NCBI GenBank assembly: GCA_017745115.1
Contig: JAGIAA010000062.1
Location: forward strand, 1-7,970
Direction of reading: 5' to 3'
From: Sphingobium sp.
Lineage (GTDB): Bacteria; Pseudomonadota; Alphaproteobacteria; Sphingomonadales; Sphingomonadaceae
DNA length: 7,970 nucleotides
Below, piece by piece: positions 1 to 4,882 of this stretch (position 1 is its first letter; each line of letters starts with the position of its first letter). The position numbers and the translations under genes were made by a program. The notes under the pieces are model-generated. The model was not told the DNA's origin. It saw only the letters and a list, made by a program, of their open reading frames with translations, and ran no database searches.

Positions 1-107
1 AACATGAGGTCCTGCTTGCGCAGGGTGGAGGCGCCTTCGACGCCCAGATCCTCTGCCATGGCGACGAGGTCGGCGGGTGCTTTTCTTTTGAGCTCTTTGA
101 GATGCAT
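1..107 (-). CDS. rho: Transcription termination factor Rho, N-terminal fragment (runs off the left edge)
   Basis: Only the first 35 codons are present; the gene continues beyond base 1. The translation begins MHLKELKRKAPADLV and continues to a GASTLRKQDLM segment, which matches the start of the Rho N-terminal domain (E. coli has LKNTPVSEL and a RKQDIIF segment at the same places). Rho is a hexameric RNA-dependent ATPase that ends transcription at C-rich rut sites and acts in the cytoplasm. The RNA-binding and ATPase domains lie outside the window. The ATG at 107-105 fits the family N-terminus. It has no clear Shine-Dalgarno sequence; the bases before it are pyrimidine-rich (GGACTCCGACTCC). 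The gene is the last of the minus-strand series and probably has its own promoter upstream. The identification rests on the N-terminal 35 residues only, but the pattern is distinctive. Confidence 0.9.
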   Translation of the reverse strand, partial: MHLKELKRKAPADLVAMAEDLGVEGASTLRKQDLM

Positions 108-260
108 GGAGTCGGAGTCCGGAAAATGCTGTGGTGGGGGTTTTTGAATCTGGGCCGGAAAGCCGGAAAGGGCAGGCAGAAAGAAGTCGCCACGCCGCAA
201 GGAAGGAATACCAAGGAATTATGATGCGCGCGCGCCCAAGTCAAGGTGCTCGCGTGTCAA
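108..260 (-). promoter_or_regulatory. rho promoter and C-rich leader (candidate)
   Basis: Read on the minus strand, a CTTGAC (245-240) stands 16 nt before CATAAT (223-218), a good match to a housekeeping promoter of the alphaproteobacterial type. A TTGACA at 260-255 lies too far away to pair with that -10. Transcription from here would give a leader of about 100 nt before the rho ATG. The last 70 or so bases of this leader hold about three C for each G, including the runs TTTCC, CCCCC and CCACCACAG, which is the composition of a Rho-binding (rut) region. E. coli rho is autoregulated by attenuation in its leader; that the same happens here is inference. Two GANTC sites abut the start codon (109-113 and 115-119), with a third at 146-150. 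Confidence 0.4.
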
Positions 261-273
261 TGCGACGGGCCGA

Positions 274-290
274 GAGCGAACCCTCCGCTC
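274..290 (-). terminator. Weak hairpin downstream of the SDR gene
   Basis: GAGCG and CGCTC (minus-strand reading, 290-286 and 278-274) form a 5-bp stem with a 7-nt loop, 16 nt after the SDR stop codon. There is no U-rich tail, so if it ends transcription it is not a classical intrinsic terminator. It lies upstream of the proposed rho promoter, which would suit an operon end. Low confidence. Confidence 0.2.
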
Positions 291-306
291 GTTCCTTGGT
301 CTGCCT

Positions 307-1059
307 TCAACCCCTGTGCAGGTCGTTGTCGATCGGCAAGGCGGCGCCGGATATGGAACGGCCAGCAGGAGTCGTCAGGAAATGGACGAGATCGGCAACA
401 TGCGCCGGCTCGGCCACCTGTTTCAGCGACTGATTGGCGAAACCGGCCATCATCTCATCCTCGAAGGCGCGGCCGCTCAATGCCGCTCGCCCCTCGATGA
501 CGCGTTCGAACCGCTCGCCGCCGACCGCGCCGGGCAGGATCGCGTTCGCACTGATGCCGAATTCGCCGAGCTCCGCGGCCAGCGTCTTGGCCATGCCGAC
601 CAGTCCCCATTTCGACACGGCATAGGGCATGCGATTGGGGTAGCCGAGGCGTCCCGCCGCCGAGGACATGATCACGATCGTGCCTTTGCTCTGCTTGAGC
701 AAGGGAATCGCGCGGCGTGTCACGTCGAACGTGCCGGTCAGGTTGACGTCCATGACGCGCTGCCAGTCGGCGAGCGGAAGTTCGTCGGCCGGCAGGGTCG
801 GGCCACCGATACCGACATTGGCAACCAGCACATCGAGCCCGCCAAGGTCCCGCGCAAGCGCCGCGAACAACATGTCGACCTGGATCGGATCGGAGACGTC
901 GCATGGGATGGCCAGAAGTCCCGGCATGGCTGACTTCGCGGCCTCGAGCTCGGCAGCGTCGACATCGCAGGTCAGAACCCGGTCGCCGGCCGCAACGAAC
1001 CGCTCGGCGATGGCCCGGCCAATGCCCGCTGCGCCGCCAGTGACGAGCACCCGCTTCAA
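307..1059 (-). CDS. SDR-family NAD(P)-dependent oxidoreductase
   Basis: A 250-residue classical short-chain dehydrogenase/reductase, the usual length for the family. The Rossmann glycine motif TGGAAGIG is at residues 7-14. An Asp at residue 32, at the end of the second strand, points to NAD rather than NADP. The NNAG motif appears as NVG at 81-83. The catalytic tetrad is readable as N106, S133, Y146 and K150 (YAVSK). The end, GAALPIDNDLHRG, is the usual C-terminal region with N-D-L in place of the common DGG. The substrate cannot be told from sequence; FabG-like and sugar- or hydroxy-acid-type SDRs share this layout. The start is a TTG at 1059-1057: the frame has no ATG or GTG between it and the stop codon at 1119-1117, and it puts the glycine motif at the normal distance from the N-terminus. 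The Shine-Dalgarno is weak (GAAAG). It sits between a small secreted-protein gene and rho, and no metabolic partner is visible nearby. Confidence 0.88.
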   Translation of the reverse strand: MKRVLVTGGAAGIGRAIAERFVAAGDRVLTCDVDAAELEAAKSAMPGLLAIPCDVSDPIQVDMLFAALARDLGGLDVLVANVGIGGPTLPADELPLADWQRVMDVNLTGTFDVTRRAIPLLKQSKGTIVIMSSAAGRLGYPNRMPYAVSKWGLVGMAKTLAAELGEFGISANAILPGAVGGERFERVIEGRAALSGRAFEDEMMAGFANQSLKQVAEPAHVADLVHFLTTPAGRSISGAALPIDNDLHRG

Positions 1060-1202
1060 GGGTCGATCTTTCGTTTCGATATCATCGCTGCTCCATGGGG
1101 CAGCGCCGGGCGCAGTTCAATATTTCCGAGCAGAAGAATCGCCGCCAAACGGCAGCAATGGCACTGCATGCAAATCGTTCGGCCGGACCAGTGCGGTCTC
1201 GC
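1060..1202 (-). promoter_or_regulatory. Intergenic segment upstream of the SDR gene: promoter-like boxes and inverted repeat
   Basis: This 143-bp gap is long enough to hold a promoter for the SDR gene. On the minus strand, TTGGCG (1148-1143) is 18 nt before AATATT (1124-1119), a modest promoter match. Between it and the start codon lies an imperfect 18-bp inverted repeat (1087-1104): GCTGC and GCAGC arms around a CCATGG core, which could be an operator or a chance palindrome. No U-tailed terminator for the preceding gene was found. Confidence 0.25.
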
Positions 1203-1568
1203 CTATTTGCCGCCCTGGGCCTTGCCTGCTTCCTGCAAAGCCTTGCCCACATCCTGCAGCTTGGCGCCCTTTTCGGTCAGGACCGCCGCACAGCGCTTGC
1301 CTTCATCGCCAAGGTTCAATGACGTGAGGGCCGGTACGATGCGCTTGATTTCCGCCGTCAGATCGAGATTGGGCGCCGCGCCGTCGACCCGGCCGACGAA
1401 GTACAAGACGGCCGCGGCCATCTGCGGACGCTGGTTTTCGGACAGTGTTGCCGTCACCGCGGACAAAATGGTGATGCAGCGCAGATCGCCTGCCACTTGC
1501 GTGGAGACTTGCGCCGCCGCCGGCACCGCGAAACCCGCAGCCAGAAGAGCCATCGCCAACATCTTCAT
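1203..1568 (-). CDS. Small secreted protein of unknown function (periplasmic)
   Basis: A 121-residue protein with a clear Sec signal peptide: MK at the start, a hydrophobic Leu/Ala stretch at 4-15, and an AAA|Q cleavage site after residue 19. The mature part would be about 102 residues. It has two cysteines, C31 and C93, which could form a disulfide in the periplasm, a central YFVGRVDG segment (56-63), and an Ala/Lys/Gln-rich helical tail (KALQEAGKAQGGK). I recall similar small proteins, with an RC near the mature N-terminus and a GR-DG motif, in sphingomonads, but I know of no function. The ATG at 1568-1566 is preceded by a purine-rich GGGGGGAGA with about 6 nt spacing, a good ribosome site. 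The gene follows hemJ by 27 nt and may be co-transcribed with hemE and hemJ. No enzymatic motif is visible. Confidence 0.75.
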   Translation of the reverse strand: MKMLAMALLAAGFAVPAAAQVSTQVAGDLRCITILSAVTATLSENQRPQMAAAVLYFVGRVDGAAPNLDLTAEIKRIVPALTSLNLGDEGKRCAAVLTEKGAKLQDVGKALQEAGKAQGGK

Positions 1569-1595
1569 GACAATCTCCCCCCAGGAGGCCCGCTC

Positions 1596-2057
1596 TCACT
1601 GGAACGGTTTTACGACCACCAGAATCACAACCAGGGTGACGAGCAGCGCCGGCACCTCATTCAGCATGCGAAGCCTCTTCTCGGTGAGCGGCCGCTCGCC
1701 GCGTGCGAGCTTCTTGGCGAAACCGACGCACCAGCCGTGATAGCCGGACAGGAAGAGCACCAGGAGCAGCTTCATCTGAAACCAGTGATCCGTCCAGGCG
1801 CCGATATTCTCGGCGAGCATCAGCCCCAGGATCCAGACCATGGCGATCGCGGGATTCATGATGACCCGTTTCAGGCGCATCTCGCGCTCGATCCACAGCC
1901 GGTCCTCGGCCGAACCGGGAACGGTCACATAATGATAGACGAAATAGCGCGGCATCATGAACAGGCTTGCCATCAGGAAGATGACGAAGATGACATGGGC
2001 CGCGCGAACCCACGGATAGGCCGCGCCGAGCCAGCCGATACCAAGAATGAGAGACAT
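1596..2057 (-). CDS. hemJ: Protoporphyrinogen IX oxidase HemJ (membrane protein)
   Basis: HemJ oxidises protoporphyrinogen IX to protoporphyrin IX, the next-to-last step of haem synthesis, in the inner membrane. The protein is about 153 residues with four hydrophobic segments: AAHVIFVIFLMASLF, IAMVWILGLMLAENIGA, MKLLLVLFLSGYHG and LLVTLVVILVVV. Family hallmarks visible are the His in the first helix (RAAHVIF), the MPRYFVYH segment after it, the Lys beginning the third helix (QMKLLL) and the GYHGW motif. The basic loop FAKKLARGE and the RLLN/RMLNE-type segment before the last helix also fit. The ATG at 2057-2055 is chosen. A TTG at 2069-2067, which overlaps the hemE stop, would add four residues (first residues MKSL), but the AGGAG at 2075-2071 is only 1 nt from it. 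From the ATG that AGGAG is 13 nt away, a little far. The gene lies 8 nt after hemE and is surely co-transcribed with it. Confidence 0.92.
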   Translation of the reverse strand: MSLILGIGWLGAAYPWVRAAHVIFVIFLMASLFMMPRYFVYHYVTVPGSAEDRLWIEREMRLKRVIMNPAIAMVWILGLMLAENIGAWTDHWFQMKLLLVLFLSGYHGWCVGFAKKLARGERPLTEKRLRMLNEVPALLVTLVVILVVVKPFQ

Positions 2058-2065
2058 GAGGCTTT

Positions 2066-3112
2066 TCAAACTCCTGTCTGGCTACCGCGAACCCTATCGA
2101 CCAGCCGCTCGACATTTTCAATGGGCGTATCGGGCAGAATGCCATGGCCGAGATTGAAGATGTGCGGCCTGTCCGACAGTGCCTCCAAGATCTCGTCAAC
2201 GGCCCGGTCCAGCGTCGCGCCACCGGCAATGAGAGCAAGCGGATCGAGATTGCCCTGGACCGGAAGATCCTTCGGCAGCGCGCGTGCGGCCCATTTGGGG
2301 TCGAGCGTTTCATCGAGGCCGAGCGCATCGACACCGGTCCCCTCGGCATAATCGACGAGCTTGGCGCCCGCGCCCTTGGGGAAGCCGATGATCGGGGTTT
2401 CCGGATGCCGGGCGCGGAGGCCCGCGACGATGGCGGCATTGGGCGCGATGACCCATTCGCGAAACTGGCCGGGCGAGAGCGAGCCTGCCCAGCTGTCGAA
2501 GAGCTGCACGGCATCGACGCCGGCATCGATCTGGGCGGACAGATACTCGACCGTGGTCTCGATGATCGCCTCGATGATGGCACCGAAGCGAACGGGATCG
2601 GCATAGGCCATGCGGCGCGCGGCGGCATGATCCTTGGAGCCCTGCCCCGCGACCATATAGGTGGCGACCGTCCAGGGGCTGCCCGCAAAACCGAGGAAGG
2701 TCGTCTCGGGCGACAGCGCGGCCTTCACCTTGCGCACGGTCTCGATCACCGGCTCGAGGCGTGACGTCTCGGCGGTCAGGTCGCCAAGGCTCGCACTCTC
2801 CAGCGGCGGCGCGAGACGCGGTCCTTCCCCGGCCTCGAACCAGAGATCCTGCCCCAAAGCGTGCGGCACCACGAGAATATCGGAAAACAGGATGGCGCCA
2901 TCGAAGCCAAACCGCCGGATTGGCTGGAGCGTGACCTCGCAGGCCGCCTCGCTGTCATAGCAAAGCTCGAGGAAGCCGCCCTTTTGCGCCCGCAATGCGC
3001 GATATTCCGGCAAATAGCGGCCGGCCTGACGCATGAGCCACAGCGGTGGAACCGCCTGACGCTCCCCACGCAAGGTGGCGAGAAGGGGCGGAAGGGCGGG
3101 ATCGGACGACAG
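2066..3112 (-). CDS. hemE: Uroporphyrinogen decarboxylase HemE, probable CTG start
   Basis: HemE removes four carboxyl groups from uroporphyrinogen III to make coproporphyrinogen III in the cytoplasm. Family signatures are plain: PPLWLMRQAGRYLPEYR (residues 22-38 from the proposed start), FSDIL with the catalytic-site Asp (about 76-80), GFAGSPWTVATYM in the middle, FDSWAG, the GNLDP segment and NLGHGILPDTP near the end. The nearest ordinary start, TTG at 3073-3071, leaves 335 residues and has only pyrimidine-rich sequence before it. The frame stays open upstream and encodes PALPPLLATLRGE, which resembles the KPLL..LRGE N-terminus of the family. A CTG at 3112-3110 has AGAAGGA seven nt upstream and gives 348 residues, the usual length. 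I therefore infer a rare CTG start; an in-frame ATT at 3118 is badly spaced. The gene runs divergently from ppsR across the predicted replication origin and leads hemE-hemJ. Confidence 0.93.
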   Translation of the reverse strand: MSSDPALPPLLATLRGERQAVPPLWLMRQAGRYLPEYRALRAQKGGFLELCYDSEAACEVTLQPIRRFGFDGAILFSDILVVPHALGQDLWFEAGEGPRLAPPLESASLGDLTAETSRLEPVIETVRKVKAALSPETTFLGFAGSPWTVATYMVAGQGSKDHAAARRMAYADPVRFGAIIEAIIETTVEYLSAQIDAGVDAVQLFDSWAGSLSPGQFREWVIAPNAAIVAGLRARHPETPIIGFPKGAGAKLVDYAEGTGVDALGLDETLDPKWAARALPKDLPVQGNLDPLALIAGGATLDRAVDEILEALSDRPHIFNLGHGILPDTPIENVERLVDRVRGSQTGV

Positions 3113-3160
3113 GACAATATCCTTCTATAGAGTCTTTAGAATAAGGTTGTTGGAGTCTGT
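3113..3160. other. AT-rich stretch, candidate DNA unwinding element of oriC
   Basis: About two thirds of these 48 bases are A or T (31 of 48 by hand count), in a region otherwise clearly GC-rich. It contains CAATATCC, CTATAG, CTTTAGAATAAGG and GTTGTTGG. It lies at the hemE side of the gap and also carries the hemE ribosome site on the minus strand. An AT-rich flank beside DnaA boxes is the usual place of first strand opening. Assignment as the unwinding element is inference. Confidence 0.45.
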
Positions 3161-3180
3161 TGGGGCCGTGGAAGCTGGGC

Positions 3181-3207
3181 ATTATGCGCTCGCCCCGCTT
3201 TTGCCAA
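3181..3207 (-). promoter_or_regulatory. Candidate hemE promoter inside the origin
   Basis: On the minus strand TTGGCA (3207-3202) precedes CATAAT (3186-3181) by 15 nt, about 70 nt upstream of the proposed hemE CTG. The spacing is short by one or two bases, so the call is weak. In Caulobacter the hemE promoters also lie within the origin, which makes the location credible. Confidence 0.3.
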
Positions 3208-3262
3208 CAGCTGGACAACGAGAGTCCGCGAGCGACCGGCGAGTCGGATATCACGACTCCCA

Positions 3263-3271
3263 TGATCCACA
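3263..3271 (+). promoter_or_regulatory. DnaA box, G-box type (TGATCCACA)
   Basis: TGATCCACA differs from the general DnaA box TTATCCACA only at position 2 and is identical to the G-box found in the Caulobacter origin. It is followed by GACT; the 9-mer CCACAGACT (3267-3275) recurs exactly at 3402-3410. Confidence 0.65.
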
Positions 3272-3294
3272 GACTGTGCATGGATTGCCGGACC

Positions 3295-3303
3295 TGTGGA
3301 CGA
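3295..3303 (-). promoter_or_regulatory. DnaA-like box in opposite orientation (TCGTCCACA)
   Basis: The plus strand reads TGTGGACGA; the minus strand reads TCGTCCACA, two mismatches from TTATCCACA, with the CCACA core intact. With the G-box it forms an inverted repeat TCCACAG-N21-CTGTGGA (3266-3272 and 3294-3300), centres about 32 bp apart, near three helical turns. Confidence 0.4.
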
Positions 3304-3350
3304 CCCGTGGGCAGGATTCCCAGAAGCGGGGGCGGAATCGGGCACGCGGT

Positions 3351-3371
3351 TTCTCCACGGCTTTATCCCGA
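3351..3371 (+). promoter_or_regulatory. Two weak DnaA-like boxes
   Basis: TTCTCCACG (3351-3359) and TTATCCCGA (3363-3371) each differ from TTATCCACA at two positions and lie in the same orientation, 12 bp apart. They resemble the low-affinity W-boxes of Caulobacter-type origins. Individually they are unremarkable; their position among better boxes is the reason to list them. Confidence 0.3.
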
Positions 3372-3397
3372 GGGCTATCCCTTGTGTTCTGCCGGTT

Positions 3398-3406
3398 TTA
3401 CCCACA
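3398..3406 (+). promoter_or_regulatory. DnaA box with one mismatch (TTACCCACA)
   Basis: TTACCCACA differs from TTATCCACA only at position 4. It lies 11 bp before the ppsR start codon, in the same orientation as the G-box. DnaA bound here could also affect ppsR transcription or mark the right end of the origin. Confidence 0.5.
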
Positions 3407-3416
3407 GACTTGGGCG

Positions 3417-4283
3417 ATGAACCGGTTGAACCTGCACCTCCTCTCCGACTCCACCGGCGAGACTCTGGAGCATATCGGCAAGGCGGCGATCGCGCAGTTC
3501 GAGAATGTCGAGACCATCCGGCACTTCTGGCCGATGGTCCGCTCCGAGCAGCATCTCGAGCGCATCATCGAGGAAATCGTGCGCAATCCGGGCATGGTGC
3601 TCTTTACGCTGGCCAATCCGGCATTGCGCAAGAAACTCGAGAAGAGCTGCCGGGCGCTCTCCATTCCCTATGTAGCGCCGCTGGATTCAGTGACCGACGC
3701 CATGTCGAACCTGCTCGGCCAGGAAATGCGGAACAGGCCGGGCCGAAAGCATATCCTCGACGAGGCCTATTTCGCGCGCATCGATGCGATCCAGTTCACC
3801 ATCGCCCATGACGACGGGGTCGGCTGGGAGAATTGGGAAGAGGCCGATATCGTGCTGGCAGGCGTCTCGCGGACGTCGAAAACGCCGACCAGCATCTATC
3901 TTGCCAATCGCGGCTACAAGGCCGCCAATATCCCGCTGGTGCCGGAATCGCCGCCGCCCGACAGCCTGTTCCACCTGAAGCATCCGATGGTGGTCGGGCT
4001 CACCACCAGCCCCGAGCGGCTGGTGCAGGTGCGCCGCAACCGGCTTCTGACGCTCAACCAGGCGCCGGAGACCGCCTATGTCGATCTCGACAAGGTGAGT
4101 AGCGAGGTGGCCCATGCGCGCCGCATGTTCGCCGACAATGGCTGGCCGGTCATCGATGTGACGCGCCGATCGATCGAGGAGACGGCCGCCGCGATCATCA
4201 ATCTCTACCAGGAGCGGATCAAGGCGGAGGCCTATCCTGCCCAGCCCCAGCAGCCCCAAAACCAGGCGCAGAACCAGGCATGA
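3417..4283 (+). CDS. ppsR: Pyruvate phosphate dikinase / PEP synthase regulatory protein (DUF299 kinase-pyrophosphorylase)
   Basis: Members of this family are bifunctional: an ADP-dependent kinase inactivates PEP synthase or pyruvate phosphate dikinase by Thr phosphorylation, and a Pi-dependent phosphorylase reverses it. Which target is used here cannot be told; neither enzyme is in the window. The protein is 288 residues, slightly longer than usual. It opens with NLHLLSDSTGETLEHIGKA (5-23), typical of the family. The P-loop-like GVSRTSKT is at 149-156, followed by PTSIYLANRGYKAANIPLVP (157-176) and VVGLTTSPERL. The last 15 or so residues are a Pro/Gln/Asn-rich low-complexity tail. The ATG at 3417 fits the conserved N-terminus; the open frame continues upstream to 3075 only by chance. 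No Shine-Dalgarno is evident (ACTTGGGCG). It is the first gene right of the predicted origin, the counterpart of Caulobacter CC_0001, and overlaps maf by ATGA. Confidence 0.93.
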   Translation: MNRLNLHLLSDSTGETLEHIGKAAIAQFENVETIRHFWPMVRSEQHLERIIEEIVRNPGMVLFTLANPALRKKLEKSCRALSIPYVAPLDSVTDAMSNLLGQEMRNRPGRKHILDEAYFARIDAIQFTIAHDDGVGWENWEEADIVLAGVSRTSKTPTSIYLANRGYKAANIPLVPESPPPDSLFHLKHPMVVGLTTSPERLVQVRRNRLLTLNQAPETAYVDLDKVSSEVAHARRMFADNGWPVIDVTRRSIEETAAAIINLYQERIKAEAYPAQPQQPQNQAQNQA

Positions 4284-4882
4284 CCCCGAGATTGCTGCTG
4301 GCCTCGCAAAGCACGAGCCGCGCGCGCATGTTGCGCGACGCAACTGTGCCGTTCGAGATCGTGCGCGCGCCGGTCGACGAGGATGCGGCCAAGGACGCGC
4401 TCGACGCGGAAGGGCTCGGCCCGCGCGACGTGGCCGATGCGCTGGCCGAGCTCAAGGCTATGAGCGCGTCGATGCGCAATCCGGCCGATGTCATCTTGGG
4501 CTGTGACCAGACACTGGAGCTGGCCGACGGTTCGCGCGTCGACAAGGTCGAGACGCGCGAGGAGGCGTCCGCCCTTCTCGCCCGGATGAGCGGCGAGCCG
4601 CACAAGCTGTATAGCGCGGCGGTCATTGCCGAAGGCGGCCGGCCGGTCTGGCGGCATATCGAGAGCGTGACGCTTCATGTGCGGCCGCTCAGCCCCGCCT
4701 TCATCGAGGCCTATCTCGACAACGACTGGGAGCAATGCCGCTGGTGCGTCGGCTGCTACCGGGTCGAAGGACCGGGCGCGCAGCTCTTCAGCCGCATCTC
4801 GGGAAGCCTGTTCGCGGTTCAGGGCCTGCCTTTGCTGCCGCTGCTCGACTATTTGCGCACGCGCTCTATCATCGCGGCATGA
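4280..4882 (+). CDS. maf: Maf-family nucleotide pyrophosphatase (YceF-like)
   Basis: A 200-residue Maf/HAM1-superfamily protein. These enzymes hydrolyse non-canonical nucleoside triphosphates to monophosphates, cleaning the nucleotide pool. The N-terminal LLLASQSTSRARML (5-18) is the phosphate-binding segment, corresponding to ASxSPRR. GCDQTLELADG (74-84) contains the probable catalytic Asp at 76. The DQ pair and the later YRVEGPGAQLF and VQGLPLLPLLDYLR segments resemble E. coli YceF, which prefers m7GTP, more than the dTTP/UTP-type Maf; that subtype is inference. Two cysteines flank the CRWCVGCYR stretch. The ATG at 4280 overlaps the ppsR stop (ATGA), and its own stop overlaps the aroE start in the same way, so translation is probably coupled along the operon. 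Confidence 0.9.
   Translation: MTPRLLLASQSTSRARMLRDATVPFEIVRAPVDEDAAKDALDAEGLGPRDVADALAELKAMSASMRNPADVILGCDQTLELADGSRVDKVETREEASALLARMSGEPHKLYSAAVIAEGGRPVWRHIESVTLHVRPLSPAFIEAYLDNDWEQCRWCVGCYRVEGPGAQLFSRISGSLFAVQGLPLLPLLDYLRTRSIIAA

Larger units (their letters stand above)
3113..3416. other. Predicted chromosomal replication origin (oriC), hemE-ppsR intergenic region
   Basis: This 304-bp gap separates two divergent gene sets, so every gene in the window is transcribed away from it, as expected for co-orientation with bidirectional forks. Its neighbours are those of the established Caulobacter crescentus origin: hemE on one side; the DUF299 gene, maf, aroE, coaE and dnaQ on the other. The predicted Rickettsia prowazekii origin is similar. 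Visible elements are one exact Caulobacter-type G-box (3263-3271), a one-mismatch DnaA box (3398-3406), several two-mismatch boxes, an AT-rich stretch next to hemE (3113-3160), and seven GANTC sites inside the gap. No IHF consensus and no TTAA (CtrA half-site) was found. A long open frame crosses the gap on the plus strand, but its translation is not protein-like. The function is inferred from context plus motifs. Confidence 0.8.
3130..3465. promoter_or_regulatory. Cluster of nine GANTC (CcrM) methylation sites
   Basis: GANTC occurs at 3130, 3153, 3222, 3241, 3255, 3315, 3335, 3447 and 3461 (first base of each). Seven lie in the hemE-ppsR gap and two in the first codons of ppsR. GANTC is the target of the cell-cycle-regulated methylase CcrM, which is widespread in alphaproteobacteria. 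Newly replicated sites near the origin are hemimethylated first and can time gene expression. Density is far above that in the DNA to the left of the origin. Confidence 0.7.

Noticed and set aside
316..933. Plus-strand open frame of about 205 codons opposite the SDR gene
   Set aside because: The opposite strand has a complete SDR with all catalytic motifs; the plus-strand product is composition-driven and motif-free.
1497..2351. Plus-strand open frame of about 284 codons opposite hemJ and hemE
   Set aside because: It covers two well-identified minus-strand genes and an intergenic boundary, and its translation is His/Asp/Arg-rich shadow sequence.
3075..3416. Upstream in-frame extension of ppsR across the intergenic region
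   Set aside because: The family N-terminus begins at the ATG at 3417. The translation upstream has no family resemblance, and the region carries DnaA boxes and GANTC sites.
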